A stretch of 64,000 nt of DNA from Liquidambar formosana (GCA_039720395.1 CM077826.1:16989907-17053906); one strand, 5' to 3'. Positions 11,899 through 24,016 are shown, numbered from the stretch's first letter. The notes: generated from the sequence alone by a model not told the origin. Numbers and translations: made by a program.

Positions 11899-12262
11899 GA
11901 TACAAATCAAATCACCCAAAATCCTCTCTCTCTTTTTCACACATACCTTTTTTCTCTCTCTCTCCTCACTTTCTCTCACTTTCTCTCCAAAAAAGCCCAA
12001 ACCCGGAATATCGAGATCCCAAAAAGCATGACCGACAGTTTGCAATATCGAGATCTAGGCAACAGTGCTGTTGCAGACCATTATAGACCCCAAATCGCAT
12101 CGGATCCCCACAGTGCATTGGTTTTTGCGATCTGTTCTTGGGTTGAGTGAGAGCGGTTTTTGTTTAAAAACCAGAGTTTGATTATAGGTGCTTAAACACT
12201 CTTCCCCAACCATTCAACCCTCAGAGAAAACTCTCTTCCTCTAAATCCTCTCTTACGAACTC
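11650..12262 (+). other. CT-rich leader before the CACTA open frame
   Basis: The stretch is strongly pyrimidine-rich on the plus strand, with a CT microsatellite at about 11864-11897 and many TCTCTC words. It is a plausible promoter or 5' leader for the downstream frame. No TATA box was assigned with confidence. Confidence 0.4.
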
Positions 12263-12871
12263 ATGGCCTCTTCCTCCTCTGCCCCACAAAACCGTCCTGA
12301 TTTAAACACAACGCCAGCAACACAACCAGAGGTCTGGCACCCAAGGTTCCTAAATGTTCAAAACCAACCCCTTACAGTTGACGATTCTGTAATTTACAAT
12401 CTTGCGAACGCAACGGCAGTAGCGGAGGGACTCATCACTCCTCGTGATGAGAGAATACTGGTTGGACGGTCCGACCTGGACGTAATAAGAGACTCCATGG
12501 CTCTCAGCGCTCAGCCCACAACATTTACTGCTAACATGGCTCGGCGTTTGCACGCCAGAAATGTGCACATGCAAAGTCTAAGTGACTAGGTCACTCGTCT
12601 CCAGGGGTTGCTCGACGGAGCCTATCGAAGGATGAGGGCTTTGAGAGCAGAGAATAGAGAGTTACAAAGAATGGTGGACTCCTATTCTAACAGACTCACA
12701 CCAAGGGTCGAGGCACTAGAGAGGCTCACTGATCAAATCATTGATCAAGAAAGGGTTCCGGGCAGCCCACAGAGGCAACCTCCAGCTGATCCCTCCAGTT
12801 CTACCCAAGGCCCACAAAGGCAACCCCCAACTGACCCTTCTAGTTCTACCCAAAATGCTACTATTGAGTAG
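12263..12871 (+). pseudogene. Coiled-coil protein carried by the CACTA, one amber stop
   Basis: The frame starts ATG at 12263 (MASSSSAPQNRPDLN) and would encode about 202 aa, but a single TAG at 12587-12589 interrupts it after SLSD. The same frame continues with VTRLQGLLDGAYRRM. The first part (about 108 codons) contains a globular segment around residues 25-100. The second has heptad-like leucines (residues about 110-155, LRAENRELQRM) predicting a coiled coil. A C-terminal tail repeats RQPP(A/T)DPSSSTQ twice. A CAG to TAG change would explain the stop, since Gln fits the heptad. I do not recognise the family. It may be a captured host gene, or a TnpA-like accessory protein. A nearby minus-strand frame is a shadow. 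Confidence 0.55.
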
Positions 12872-14118
12872 CTCTCACTTTTTTTGTTTTTGTTTTTTTT
12901 TTTTAATCTAATGGAAATGACACTCTCTCTTCTTTTTTTCTATTTTTTTTTTCAATTGGAGTACAAACAATAGAGTACAAAAGGTAAACCAAGGGCAAAG
13001 TTATATCCTCCGCCTTCAATGAGTTACCCAAGCTAGGATGCCCGAGAGCAATCCGTTAACGTACTCACAAGCTTATTACAGGCTAATTAAAATATGAGAT
13101 GTCTGACACTGAGAAAGAGGCGACAGTAGTTGGTCATGGATACACAGCTCAAGAATGATAAGAAATGGACTAGTTCGCTATTTACATTGTGCACTACTCT
13201 ATGACCACATTTAAACGAGTATATAACCATGTATCTTTAAGCAACAATATAAAACAGTAGTATCAAATGATATATTGTAGGATTCCCTAAATTTTGAACA
13301 AGTAATAAAAATATTTGGTTATAAATCAGTGGGAAAATCCAACAATATCATTAAGGCATTTAAAATCACATTCATAAAATAACACCATATTAAATGTAAA
13401 GAAGCCACATTTCCTACCTCAATTGCGAGCAATACCAACCCAAAATCATCAAAATAATTTTTAAAACACTCTCTATAATTTCTGGGAATTTTCTGTAATT
13501 TTGGGAATTTTCTGATATTTTCTGGAATTTTTAATAAATATTAATTTGGCCAAAAAGTCAAACTACAGTCAAACTTGGTCAAAATGATCAACTAAGGGTC
13601 CCACATGGTAGGGCCCTCCAAGACGAGTCCAACGGTCAAATTCGGGGTTCATATGATTATCGTATGGCTTTTAAATGCATGAGAACACGGTAAGGTATAC
13701 AGATGCACCCACACAGGATCATAGACCTATGGGGTCATCTTCAACCTCCCGCGGGTTGAATTGTGTAACCGGGTTACACCGTGTGTTCAACGGGCCAACT
13801 TCGACGATTAATATCTCCCTTGTTTCTTAACCGTTTTCAGTGATTCAAGTGTCGAATCGAAGCTCATGCGGAGTACTACGTGCGACTATAAATTGTTCAT
13901 TCAGAATCCTATAAAATCATATTTGTTTTTAAGCCACAAGTTTCGGGTTTTCATGATCCAAAATTCTAAAATTTGTTAATAGAAAGACCAAAGAATATAT
14001 AATAATTACTTTGAACGGAAAAGGTATACATCAAATATCTAGTGTGAGAGAAATGGGCAATTGTAAATATAATCAGAAATTTAAACAAACATCAGTAGAA
14101 AAAAATTCAATTAAACAA

Positions 14119-14162
<44 letters not shown>

Positions 14163-14714
14163 GTGTACTTGAAATTGAACCCTAGGTTACATACTTGTGT
14201 TTGTGCATAAACCCTAACTGCTCGATTCAAAAGAAACCCCAATTAAAAACGAAAAAAATCCAATCTGAGATTTGATGATGCTAATATACTATACAAAACC
14301 CCAACCCAAAACAAAACAAAACAAAACAAAAATAAAATAAAAAACTAAAGAACAGCCATGATCGAAGGAGAATCAAAATGAACTCACCGAAAGAGTTAAG
14401 AAACAATGGGTGTCGAAGAGCTAGAGTGAGATGCTTCAATGGTCGTCAATGAGAGAGATAGAATGAGAGGCTTCAATGGCCATCAAAGAGAAAGAGAGTG
14501 AGAGGCTTCCAGATCAGGGAGGACAGCAAACTTAAATCGAGGAGAGGAAAGCAGAAAAACAGAGAAGGCTTTACTCTTTTTACCCTTAAAAAAATAAAAA
14601 GAATTAAAAAGAGAGAAGGGCTTTACTCTTTAGGGGCTTTCAAACACTTTGGGAGGAAAGCAGCAAAAAACGTAAGGCGGCAAGTTAAAAAAAAATCCTG
14701 CCCCTTGTCTAGAA
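12872..14714. other. CACTA interior without recognisable gene
   Basis: This AT-rich sequence has a TA microsatellite at about 14122-14161 and purine-rich stretches at 14430-14620. No domain is recognised. A short frame at 14498-14752 is lysine/arginine-rich low complexity and is not supported. Confidence 0.5.
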
Positions 14715-14983
14715 TCGACCACGTTTTATTAAACGTTGTGGAAGTACTATAAAGCAACAACATTAATAAAAACGTTGTGAAAGTACTATAAAACAACCAC
14801 GTTAACAAAAACGTTGTGGAAGAGTGTATTTACAACGTTAATGGAACCAACGTTGTTAAATATCCTAGAGTAACAATTTTTAACAACATTTTTTACATAA
14901 ATGTTGTTAAAGCCCCACTACAACAACATTTTATCAAAAACGTTGTTAATGATATGTTGTTAAAGCCCATTTTTCTTGTAGTG
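14715..14983. repeat. Right subterminal repeats of the CACTA
   Basis: Repeated AACGTTGTGGAAGTACTATAAA units and ACAACGTT/AACGTTGT palindromes lead to the right terminus. They mirror the left array. Confidence 0.8.
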
Positions 14984-15977
14984 TAACAACCCAAGTGAAT
15001 ATCTCACTTTGCTTCCGCCCATAGTGACTCGATGGTTAGGAGATTGTTGATTGCATGAGCCGGAGATGGTAAATTGTTGATTCAAATGTGGGAGTCATAG
15101 TACTTGGATACACTGTAGCCTTCAAACATCATTCTTGTCAAGATGAGATTTAATTCCGCCACTAGCTTTGAGTATGAATAAACACTCTCACTAACCAAAA
15201 AAAATAAAAATAATAAAGAAAAAACCAATGAAGATCAAGTAAAACAAAAAGGGGCCGAGCCAAAAAAAAAATAAAAAAATGAAGCTTTGGATGGTCAATA
15301 CATTAACTCACTAAAAAATGGATTTTCCCCCTATACTTTAGGGGGGAAATTGTACTTTATATATCCTATAAAATCAGAACTAAAGTTAGAAAACAAAAGG
15401 ATTTTGAATACTAATTTTTGTGGGAGGGTCAAATTTTAGGTAGCAAAATTAAATTTTTGGGAGGGTAAAATTGAAATTATTTAAAAAATTAGAACTAAAT
15501 GATAAAAACTAGCTAGCAGAGATTTTTTATTTTTATATATATTTTTTCTAGCAGATAATTTTTTATTTTTTATTTTTAAAGTTTTGTGGAAATAGAACAG
15601 GTCAAATTTACAAAATGATCAAATTTTTTAGACCGAAAATAAATTTTGGGAGGGTCAAATATGCAACTATAAAAAATTAATTGTGTCAAAAAATTGCAAA
15701 AAAAAAAAAAAAAAAATGTAAAGGAGGAGGATCCTTTGACCCCTCTCTCCAGCCCCTCCCTCAAGTCCTCGACTCATGAAAACAAATAAACATAAATTGA
15801 AAACTGAAATTGAAGCATTATTTGGTAACAAAGTAGATCAAACCCTACCGGAAACGATCGTTTCCTCCAGGCCACACGAGATCAGTGAAACTTTGAATGC
15901 TTTGTCGAGTAGTTGCATTTTCGATGCCCAAAGCTTCATGGAGAGGGATAGTTGGCATTCACCCCAACGTAGCCAAG

Positions 15978-16623
15978 TGTCATGGGTTGGGTCTCTAACC
16001 CAAAAGGCTAGCCCATTTGGTAGAGTCGCCCTCCCCATTTATATGCCCAAGCTCTCCTAGTGCCTATCTGATGTGGAACAGAGATTCATGACATTTTCCC
16101 CCACCCAACCCATACGACGCCCTCATTGTGGTTGGACCCACCCTGCCTACCTGTCCGCACCTGTACCCCTCACAAATCATATACGCCCTCAATATCCCGT
16201 GCAGGGGCGGACTTACACTCATGCTTGGGGGGGCATGGCACCCCAAAATTTTTTAATCCCTTTTCAACATTTTTAATTTTATGAAGTGATATTCTCAATT
16301 TTGATAAAGTGGCACCCTTAAATTTAATTATTTACCCTCAAACAGTACCTTTTTATACTTGCATACATACAATATATGTGTATATGTATGTATGTTTAGG
16401 GGTAAGTGGTAACCCCAAACAAAAAGTTGTAATTCTGCCCCGACTTCGTGGGTCCAAGCGCTTGGCATGACATCGAATAAGGGACTAGGTTGGCTCTAAT
16501 ACCACTTGTTACAGGTCAGGTCTCTAACCCAAAAAGTTAGCCCATTAAGTGGAATTGCCCTCTTCACTTATATGCCCAAGACTCCCCCAGTACCTATCCA
16601 ATGTGGGACAGAGATTCACGATA
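15978..16623 (-). mobile_element. TRIM retroelement in exon 1 of B
   Basis: Direct repeats of about 116 bp (15978-16093 and 16507-16623) begin TGT and end ACA/ATA. On the minus strand a primer-binding site AGTGGTATTAGAGCC follows the 16507 repeat, and a purine tract GGGTGGGGGAAAA precedes the 16093 repeat. CAAG is duplicated at the flanks (15974-15977 and 16624-16627). The same insertion is in B' (41257-41920), so it predates the direct segmental duplication. It has no coding capacity. Confidence 0.88.
16202..16442. mobile_element. hAT-like MITE nested in the TRIM
   Basis: The ends are CAGGGGCGGACTTACA and, complemented, CGGGGCAGAATTACAAC. The 8-bp flanks ATCCCGTG and ACTTCGTG agree at six of eight positions; the B' copy (41496-41739) gives ACCCCGTG and ACCTCGTT, so an original ACCTCGTG-like target site is likely. 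Confidence 0.75.
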
Positions 16624-16967
16624 CAAGGTAAGGCTTACCGCTAGTGTTTTGCAATTTTCTTTTCAAGGGGAGATCAAACAACTCTTCTAATGCACGGAAG
16701 ACTCTGTCATGAGGTTCTGAAGAAACTTCATTGTACTTTACTATGTAACAACCGTACTTTTGGAGTGCATGTTGAATTTCATTGCATACCGAGATCCAAG
16801 CACTTGTACCAGTTTTTAAGCTTTCTTTAGAGAAATCTACAACAGGAATTTTGGGAGGTGCTTGGGAAGCCATGATTTTAGGATTTTTTTTTTGGTTTCC
16901 TTCTCTCAGCTAGCTTTAGTTTGAGTGTTTTCTAACGAGGGATACAAATATTACTATTGTTCATGTT

Positions 16968-16975
16968 AGTTATAG
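16968..16975 (-). promoter_or_regulatory. Degenerate TATA box of B
   Basis: The complement reads CTATAACT at the position where the other copies have CTATAAGT, 95 bp before the B start codon. Confidence 0.4.
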
Positions 16976-17020
16976 AGTTCATTTGATATTATATATGGTG
17001 ATAAGCAAGTTTGGTTGATT

Positions 17021-17640
17021 TGGATAATTAATGTTCATTTCCCAACATCGACAAGATTCTAATCATATGGATGCCCCTCTTTGTTGTTTCATTTCAGTTC
17101 TTTGGTACTTATGTTTAGTTAGAAATAAGATGATTTTCGAAAATATTACACCTAATCCAATCTCTGTGGTGTTAAAGGCACACCAATTTTCCATAACTAT
17201 TTTTCAGGCGTTTTCAAATACTAATTGCAGTAACCTTCCTTGCAATTATCGCAAATAATCAGATACAGGAAGAGAAACCAAATATGCAACCCTTACATCA
17301 TTGGCAGAACACTCATATGGTACCATATCTCTCCATTTAAATTTTGAGCATCAACCATCAACGAACAAAGCAGTATGGTATGTGCATTGTCATTCAAGAT
17401 ATGTCAGGAACCATAAAATTACTCTGCTCGACACTTGCCAATTAGAATGATAAATTGAAGACACTGCTTACTATGATCCATTTCTTATTCTAGAACCAAT
17501 CTCCTTCATATCTCCTTGTGAACATCCTCTCAATTGGTCTACTAGCTCATTGGAAAGTAGAGAAACTAGGGAAGCTCCTGTCCATTATCCTGGCATCTCT
17601 ACCCTCTTTTTGCTGATATCAAGGAGTTCATGGAGAAGTC
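17021..17640 (+). mobile_element. Decayed LINE 3' fragment
   Basis: The translated words WYLCLVRNKMIFENITPNP and IVIQDMSGTIKLL resemble the linker and RNase H region near the C terminus of plant L1-type ORF2. It matches 44031-44650 in copy 2, where more of the fragment is present (from about 43190, with a zinc-finger-like CPFRNQF..HLFMYCECSSAIW). In copy 1 a deletion near 17010 removed that part. The frame is not continuous. Confidence 0.5.
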
Positions 17641-17699
17641 ACCTGATTTTGATAAATTTTGTGTTGCCTAAACAAAATTAAAAAAGCCAATTATTAATG

Positions 17700-18953
17700 G
17701 TCCCAATTACCAGTCACCTAATTTCAATAAACCCCACTGTATTGTACATTGTAAAATATGAAGGGGGAGCGGTTGAAAAAATGATCAAATCAATCCTCAT
17801 CCGAGATTTGGATTTTAATATGTATACTTAAGCTTGAGAAGTATAAAAAAGAAGCCTAAATTTATTTTGATTCTTTCTTTAGGGCGGGCTATGGGTGAAG
17901 TGTGCACTAGGGGTGCTTTACTTTCAGTGTGGATTTTGTTGGGTTTTGCTCGCATCTTTGTCCAGCTGCTACTCTTTCTCCATTGTTTGTCTACGGTTTT
18001 GCTGCTTTATTTTTCTAGGCCGTCTTTGGTGTTTGGTTGTGCTTCTTTAGATTTGTCTTAGTCAATTTAATTATGTTTCTCTTGGGGTTAGTTCGATCCT
18101 TCTGGGGTGTTGGTTTAAGCAGTTTTGGTTTCAGTTGATGTTGTCATGATTGATGCGAAGTAGTACGTTCCTGGTGCATGTATGGTTATTCTAGCTTCTT
18201 TATAATAAAATTTGTTTTGCTGATTAAAAAAAAAAAAAAGTTATATAAATTTAAAATGAAATCATTAAAATCACTCAAATATCTATAATCAACCTATTTT
18301 ATTACACATGATTGCAAAATTGGGACCATTAACTAATGGTCCCAATTTACCAGTCACTAGTTTTGATGACAATAACAAAAAATCAAAAGAATTGCCGGGG
18401 TATTAAGCCAGGCAGTGAACCAATTAATTAATTTATATTAGTTGCTGTTGGAATTGATTTCCCTTTATGTTGATTCCAAGTGCATTTTGAGACATGTACC
18501 CATTGGAATTTCTAACTTGATATACATTGTTGATTTATTCCCTAACAGCTTAAGCTTTTGGGGTCATGCATATAGTGTTCTAACATAGAATCAGAGCTTT
18601 AATTTGGTCTCTAGGAGGTCCTGGTCTCAAGTCTTCACATCTCCTCCCCCATTCATGTATCCTTTCATACCACTTGTGTCAAGCACAGTTTCACATACAT
18701 CATAATTGATAACTCGATGGCTTCTAGTTACTGCATATATTAAGAAGTTCACATTTTGATACCACAAGACATTTATTTTTTATACCACAACACATATTTT
18801 CCATGGCAAAGCAGAAACTGAACCCGGCCCCCACATTATTGATTGATATAATTATGAGATATGTACGTACCCAGTAACCCAGCCATATGCACTATTTATA
18901 CTGCATAAAAACATATATAGACACTGTTGGTTGATTGATATCTGAAGGGAGTC
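17700..18953. other. Flank of C with an A-tailed insertion
   Basis: A segment of about 395 bp (about 17846-18239) ends in a poly-A tail. It interrupts sequence that is continuous at about 26090-26420, so it looks like a short retro-insertion, also present at 44884-45249. The rest is the 3' flank of C. No gene is seen. Confidence 0.5.
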
Positions 18954-20134
18954 TCAAATGCCACAGTAAGATCTGAGAGGACACAGGTTTCTTGGACCCT
19001 TATGTGCATAAGCGACTCGAACATATTCCAAATGTTCAAATGGCTTAAACCGTAACGGGTGTTCATCATCAACCAATTCTTCTGGTGCTTGAATTTTCCC
19101 ATTGCTGAATCCAAAAAGCCCAAGTGAATATCTCACTTTGTTCCGACTCATCGTGACTAGATGGTTAGGAGGTTGTATTCTGTCATTGCTCCATGCCTAC
19201 ACCAAACAAAATATGCATCTCTTTGAAGATTAACACTTAATTATGATTTTAAAGAAGCATAATCTCTCAATCACAACTTGTTTATAGATTTAAAATGAAT
19301 ATTACTAATCACTAGCTAGAAGGTAGTGACATACCATAAGCACATCACCTGCCATGACCGCAAAGGATGAAGGCGACAGCCCAAAACCAATCCACTCACC
19401 ATCTTTGGTTTCTATCTCCAAACCATCGATTTGATTTTGATGAAGGATGGTCATGAAGGTTTTGTCCGTGTGGGGGGCCAAACCCATATTAGTCTCGTTT
19501 ATTTTGGGTAATCTGTATTTCATAAGTCGGAGAATGTGCATGGTTGATTCAATGTGGGAGTCATAGTACTTGGATACACCATAGCTTTCAAACAGCATTC
19601 TTGTCACGGTGAGGTCTAATTCCGCCATTAGCTTTGAGACGGGATGAACACTTTCACTAATTTTAAGTGTAAGAACAAGTAAAACAAATAAGCTAGCATA
19701 TATAAAACCAAAGATTAAATAAATAAATATGCTGTATTAAGGAGATCAAATTATATATACCAGAAACCATCGTTTCCACTTGGCCACATGAGATTGGTGA
19801 AACTTTGAATGCCTTCTAGAGTGGTTGGATTTTCCAGGGCCATGCTTTCATGGAGAGGAATCACGGGGTGTTGCCCAATGTGACCATGGAAAGGCTTACT
19901 CACAATGTTTTTCTTTTTGCTTTCTAGGGGGAGATCAAATAACTCTTCTAATGCATGGAAGATACTGTCATGAAGTTGTGGAGATGCTTTTTCATACGCT
20001 GCCACAAAACAACCGTACTCTTCAAGTGCACAACGAACATCATTGCATGCGGAGATCCAAGCTCTTGTGCCAGGCTTTAAAGTTTCCTTAGAGAAATCCA
20101 CAACAGGAATCTTGGGAGGTGCTTGGGAACCCAT
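18954..20134 (-). CDS. AOP-like 2-oxoglutarate-dependent dioxygenase, gene C
   Basis: Predicted soluble Fe(II)/2-oxoglutarate dioxygenase of 312 aa. Exon 1 is 20134-19761 (374 nt), exon 2 19656-19335 (322 nt) and exon 3 19196-18954 (243 nt), total 939 nt, with all GT..AG borders. It starts MGSQAPPKIPVVDFSKETLK. The N-terminal DIOX_N-type region fills exon 1. Iron ligands are His187 and Asp189 (APHTDKT) and His244; Arg254 and Ser256 (RYS) should bind 2-oxoglutarate. The residue after His244 is Leu, where the other clade members, including the near-identical H, have Arg. Introns are short (104 and 138 bp). AOP2 and AOP3 of Arabidopsis act on glucosinolates; outside Brassicales most substrates in this clade are unknown, so I give no reaction. 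Its TATA box lies at 20228-20235. Confidence 0.88.
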
Positions 20135-20227
20135 GATTTTTAATTTCTAGATCTTTTTTTCTTTTTTTTTCACCTAGCTAGAGTTTGAGTGTTGGCTACT
20201 GAGGGATACATGAGTATTGTTCATGTT

Positions 20228-20235
20228 ACTTATAG
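20228..20235 (-). promoter_or_regulatory. TATA box of gene C
   Basis: The complement reads CTATAAGT, 94 bp before the start codon. The site that in H took the copia insertion (GGATA, 20204-20208) lies 20 bp downstream, close to the expected transcription start. Confidence 0.65.
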
Positions 20236-20239
20236 GGAT

Positions 20240-21963
20240 TGGTTGATCGATCATTTTAATTTCTTTCATAACATAACAAGAAAAATGACATGATTGATGT
20301 GGCGACAGGTGATTTTACCATAGGTTGATCCATCCAAAATACTTGGCCGGCCTACACTTGTTTAAGCCGTTGGAGGTTTTATGAAACGGAATATGTGGCC
20401 AGCAAAAATTATGATAGTATTAGTAGCACTATGAGCGACAAAAAGGCCCTCATCTTGGTTGGGGGAGCCTAACGGTCAACAAGATACATGCACCAATTAC
20501 ATACTGGTCTAGTGTATGGAAATTAAATGTGCTAAAATAATTTAAGCTAATTTGCTACTTAGCCCACTGATAGGCATGCCCACTTAGAAGAGGATGGATA
20601 TTGTAATCCCTCAACTTTATTTGCACATCCCATTTATTAGAAACTTTAAACATTTTATGAAAAATATAAAAGATTTTTATGAAAACTGATTGCGTCTTCT
20701 AGTATAAAACATAATCTTGAACAACTTCATAGAATAAAATTTTTTCAAAATTTGTCGTTTAAGTGGACTTTTTAGCCATTTATAGTTTTTATTTATGTCA
20801 AAATGAAATAGATATTATAAATGACCAGAATGTGCTCTAAAACGGCAGATTTTAGAAAAAAAGTTTTCTACAAAGTTGTTCAAAATGATATTTTCTAATG
20901 TATAAGGCAACCAATTTTCATAAAAAAAACCTTTTATATTTCTCATAAAACCTTAAAAAAAAAAAAAAGAAAAAAAAAAAGAAAAAAGAAGTGTGGCTTA
21001 CAAATAAAATTGATGGGTTGCAATAGCTGCGCTCTTACCTAGGTGTGGCCCATCGCAATGATGCATTCATGGAGTTGGGCATCTTCGGGAGGGATCTTTA
21101 TTCTTTTCCAAATTTGGATAAAGCATATAGACTATTAGAATGGCAAATGCTATCTACCCCAAATTTGGGATTCTCAAACAGAAACTAGTAAGGTGGGCTA
21201 TATGCAAAGGTAAGCCCCCCAATAGTTTTCACCTTCGGAAATTCCAAATTTGGGTTATATAACATGACCCTATTAAGATGGCGCACATTTTCCTAACCGT
21301 TGATTCAAGCCCATGCGTAAATTCTTCTTATTAATTTCCATATGGAATGAATGGTTCAACTCGTAGCTGAAACAAAACGTAATTGTATCAATTGTTAGGA
21401 GTTCCCTATCAATATGATATGGATGAATTTAAAAGCTCTTGTCCTGTTATTGTTATTATTATTTGTGTCCACCAAAAGCAACAAGGTTGGAAATAATCAT
21501 GAACCCAAATTTAATAGACTATTATCAAGATTAAACTTTAATAACTAATATTTTTTATTGCCTACCAACAAAACATGATTAATCTTAAATAAACTAGCTA
21601 GTCATGGGCAATGAATATAATCTTTGATTAATTCCAAGCTGTAGGTGGAAGCATCAAAATAATTAAACAACACTTCAATTCATTGTCTAGCACAATTAAT
21701 TAATTCCAAGCTGTAGGTGGAAGCATTAAAAAAAATTAAAACAAAAAAAAAAAAAAAAAACCCACTGTCTAGCACAATTAATTACACTGATATTATTAAC
21801 AACTCAATGGCTTTTATTTGCAAATAAGCATTAAGAAATTTACATAGGTTTGATACCACAAGACATTTACCATGACAAAGCAGAAACAAACCTCCCATAG
21901 CCATAACATTCACACTTGGAATAGAAACATAACACTGTTCATTAACTAATATCTGAAGAGGTC
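20240..21963. other. Intergenic region between C and D
   Basis: This region holds a foldback MITE (about 20598-21031), poly-A tracts and the 3' flank of D. Matching sequence lies at 52849-54400 and again at 55376-56930. No gene is seen. Confidence 0.6.
20598..21031. mobile_element. Foldback MITE between C and D
   Basis: The ends GGATATTGTAATCCCTCAAC and, complemented, GCAGCTATTGCAACCCATC identify the same family as 794-1197. Copies occupy the same place at about 53233-53672 and 55736-56162. Confidence 0.65.
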
Positions 21964-22329
21964 TCAAACACCACAATAAGATCTGAGAGGACACAGGTAT
22001 TTTGGACCCTCATGTGCATAAAAAGCACGAAGATATCCAAAATGTTCAAATGGCTTAAACTGTAATGGGTGCTCATCATCGACCAGTTCTTCTGGTGCTT
22101 GAATAATCCCATTGCTGAATTCAAATAACCCAAGTGAAAATCTCACTTTGCTCCCACTCATAGTGACTCGATGGTTAGGAGATTGTATTCTGTCATTGCT
22201 CCATGCCTAGGCCAAGCAAAATATGCATCCCTTTGAATACTAACACTTATGATTTAAATAAACATAAACTTCATAATCAAGTCAGTACGTATTAATATAA
22301 TTAACTTATATCAACACTATACATTGAGG

Positions 22330-22910
22330 ATCGTATCTTGTGTATTGGTCCAATTGGGCCTTAACATTGGGCCAGGTTGGGTTAGGTTTTTCGGGCTTCC
22401 ACTATTAATCAGGCTGGGTCATGAAGGAAAATGTTCTCAGGCCTAATCCATGGGCTTGGGCTTTTTTGGGCTTCAGCCTTTGGGCCTCAAGCCTAAGCCA
22501 TATTACCTACGGTAAGTCTGTAACCAAAAAAAAAAAAGAAGGTAAAAACATTACCTTGTGGTGATCACTTCCCATCATAATACCAAAGGTCCAAAACGGA
22601 AGCTATTTCTAGTCACTTTGTACTAAGTTAACTGTCTATGTGTAGTAAGTTAACATATAATACTCTTTTATTGGTATTAATCTAGGAAATTAACACTAGA
22701 AAATAATTTCTCAAAAACTAGAAAATATTCATATTGCTATCGTGTCGGGTTTCGGGCATCAAGCCCAAGGGTATTTGGGATGGGCTCGGGCTCCGGCTTT
22801 TTGGGGCTCGGTGTGGGCTTTTTCTTTTGGGCTTGGGTCTAGGCTTTGTGCTGCCCATGGGCCTTGGGCTTTTGATGAGGCCTAGGCCCAATGTATAATA
22901 CCCTATAACT
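22330..22910. repeat. GGGCTT-rich insertion in intron 2 of D
   Basis: The stretch has many GGGCTTGGGC/GCCCAAGCC words and ends near TTGGTCCAATTGGGCC and GGCCTAGGCCCAATG. The same block is in intron 2 of K (about 57470-58045), while C, G and F have short introns 2. It looks like a non-autonomous transposon, but I could not fix its termini. Confidence 0.5.
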
Positions 22911-24015
22911 TACTAATGCATGAGATACAACCCCAAATGCAGGTATTAATATAAGTTATATCAGTACATGCCCACCAAATCATCATCTAGTTGTCAATTA
23001 CAATGCACTTCTTTATGTGCTTACTAAAAATGAAAATTACTAATCACTAGAAGGAAGTTTAGCTTATGATAGTGATTGACATACCATGAGCGCATCGCCT
23101 GCCATGACTGCAAAGGAGGAAGGTGAGAGCTCAAAGCCAATCCACTCACCATCCTTAGTTTCTACCTCCAAACCATCAATTTGATTTTGATAAAGTATGG
23201 TCATGAAGCTCTTGTCCGTGTGTGGGGCGAAACCCGATTTAGTCTCGTTTGTTCTGGTAATCTGTACTTCATAAGTCGAAGAAGGTAAGTCATCGGTTCA
23301 ATGTGAGAGTCATAGTACTTGGGTACGTTGTAGCTTTCAAACACCATTCTTGTCAAGATGAGATCTAATTCCGCTACTAGCTTTGATATGAATAAACACT
23401 TTCACTAACCAATGAAGAAATAAAACAAAGAAGCCCAATGAAGATCAAGTAAAACAAATAGGAGGCCGAACCAAAAAAAAATTAGATTTGGGTGGTCAAT
23501 ACATATAACTCACTAAAAAATGGATTTTTCCCCTATAGTTTATCCCACAAAATTAGGACTAAAAGTTAGAAAATAAAAAGGGTTTTGAATTTTGATTTTT
23601 GTGGGAGGGTTAAATTTTATGGAGCAAAATAAAATTTTTGGAAGGGTCAAATTTGAAATTATTTAAAAATTAGAACCAAAAGTTAAAAAATAGAAGAGAT
23701 TATTTACTTCTAACTTTGTAGAAATGTCAAATTTTTTTTAAAAATACTTCTTTACCCACTTTTTACCATCTATCTTACGTGTCAAAAATATATACGTGAA
23801 AACAATTAGGTAAGACCCAATATATTAAAAGAATAAATTATCATATATGGGTGGGTGAAGGAATATGGGTGAAATAGTACTATCCAATTTTTTACAGAAA
23901 AAAATAAAGTTTGGGTGGTCAAATTTGCAATTACCAAAAAATTTGTGCACAAAAAATTGCAAAAAGAAATAAAGGAGGAGGATCCTTTGACCACTCTCTT
24001 GTCTCTACAACAGCG

Positions 24016-24016
24016 C

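Larger units (their letters stand above)
10090..14983. mobile_element. Non-autonomous CACTA (En/Spm) transposon
   Basis: The left end reads CACTACACCAAAAAAGG. The right end, complemented, reads CACTACAAGAAAAATGGGC. Both are CACTA-type termini. Copies of AAC flank it (10087-10089 and 14985-14987), fitting a 3-bp target duplication with one extra T at the right. The uninterrupted B' exon 3 gives the empty site. Both subterminal regions are dense in ACAACATTT..AAATGTTGT palindromes. I see no TNP2-type transposase. The interior holds tandem repeats, a CT-rich leader and a coiled-coil open frame (12263-12871). Confidence 0.92.
9936..16873 (-). pseudogene. AOP-like dioxygenase pseudogene B
   Basis: Exon 1 spans 16873 to 15849 and starts MASQAPPKIPVVDFSKESLK. 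It carries a 646-bp TRIM (15978-16623) and a +1 frameshift shared with B'. The exon 1 donor has changed to TTCCG|GTAGGG. Exon 2 begins near 15190, but after the LRLMK region it is fused directly to exon 3 (NHRVTM). The HxD iron motif and intron 2 are therefore lost, as in B'. A +1 insertion after YDSHI adds a stop. Exon 3 is split by a 4.9-kb CACTA element: one part is 14985-15050, the other 9936-10089. It cannot make an active enzyme. Confidence 0.9.

Noticed and set aside
12587..12589. Programmed read-through of the TAG in the CACTA frame
   Set aside because: The following bases (GTCACT) do not resemble known plant read-through contexts; a CAG to TAG mutation is simpler.
17834..18061. Leu/Phe-rich frame (MRSIKKKPKF..), repeated at 44878
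   Set aside because: It lies in an A-tailed insertion next to a LINE remnant; apparent membrane-like residues come from T-rich sequence.
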